Source of the DNA: Rickettsiales bacterium
GTDB taxonomy: Bacteria > Pseudomonadota > Alphaproteobacteria > Rickettsiales > JANQQO01
Direction: 5' to 3'
Assembly (NCBI GenBank): GCA_028289305.1
Contig: JANQQO010000163.1
Span: 1 to 15,158 of the forward strand
Length of the DNA stretch: 15,158 nt
Positions within the stretch are counted from its first letter, which is position 1. Every line of letters begins with the position of its first letter. The notes under the pieces were generated by a model, which worked only from the letters and a program-made list of their open reading frames with translations, ran no database searches and was not told the DNA's origin. The translations under genes and the position numbers were made by a program. This document shows positions 15,089-15,158 of this stretch, one piece after another.

Positions 15089-15158
15089 ATGCCAAAGATG
15101 AAGTCCAAAAGTGGCGCAAAAAAGCGCTTTTCCTTCACTGCTACAGGGAAGATTCGTG
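15089..15158 (+). CDS. rpmI: 50S ribosomal protein L35, first 23 codons (runs off the window)
   Basis: The start MPKMKSKSGAKKRF, followed by SFTATGKIRV, is the characteristic N-terminus of L35 of the large ribosomal subunit. The ATG at 15089 has GGAGA (15078-15082) 6 nt upstream. The usual partner rplT (L20) would be expected just downstream, outside the window. infC, which precedes rpmI in many bacteria, is not here; instead rpmI has its own promoter 145 bp after PBP1A. Confidence 0.95.
   Translation, partial: MPKMKSKSGAKKRFSFTATGKIR

Overview
The window looks like a piece of an alphaproteobacterial chromosome of moderate GC content. The lineage signs are the alphaproteobacterial form of family 4 uracil-DNA glycosylase, the CyaY plus MsbA-like exporter pair, a dcd-murA pair, and several palindromic intergenic repeats of types I recall from Rickettsiales/Holosporales-like and related alphaproteobacterial genomes. 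I cannot name a genus.

Layout. Positions 1-1868 hold a divergent pair: the 5' part of an electron-transfer flavoprotein-ubiquinone oxidoreductase gene (minus) and a family 4 uracil-DNA glycosylase gene (plus). A 485-bp intergenic stretch (1869-2353) follows, with short tandem repeats, a paired-hairpin repeat and operator-like inverted repeats. Positions 2354-7752 are the accessory centre: five paralogous prepilin-like genes in two convergent groups. Three are on the plus strand (2354-3109, 3507-4274, 4267-5085). Two are on the minus strand (7752-6646, 6581-5859), followed in the same direction by a two-helix membrane protein with a PAS-like cytoplasmic domain (5746-5096). Positions 7753-15158 are housekeeping: tRNA-Thr(GGU), a 47-residue basic protein, a 93-residue charged protein, dCTP deaminase, MurA, a 126-bp palindromic element filling a convergent gap, an MsbA-like ABC exporter, frataxin CyaY, penicillin-binding protein 1A, and the start of ribosomal protein L35.

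The prepilin cluster is the most unusual part. All five proteins share a class III-type leader and hydrophobic helix, a (Y)xxxPGD motif, an EF-hand-like acidic loop near residue 80-100, an A-x-x-I-D-x-K-x-D-D-G motif, and two C-terminal cysteines that could form a pilin-style disulfide loop. One member (7752-6646) carries an uninterrupted run of 56 aspartates followed by 61 mostly Ser/Gly residues, inserted where its neighbour has a short loop. No assembly ATPase, inner-membrane platform protein, secretin or prepilin peptidase lies in the window, so the machinery would have to be encoded elsewhere. My inference is a calcium-binding pseudopilin family with one member carrying a strongly polyanionic arm; the function is unknown.

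Three genes (uracil-DNA glycosylase, PBP1A, and the polyaspartate pilin) have a -10-like hexamer exactly 8 nt before the start codon, which suggests leaderless mRNAs.
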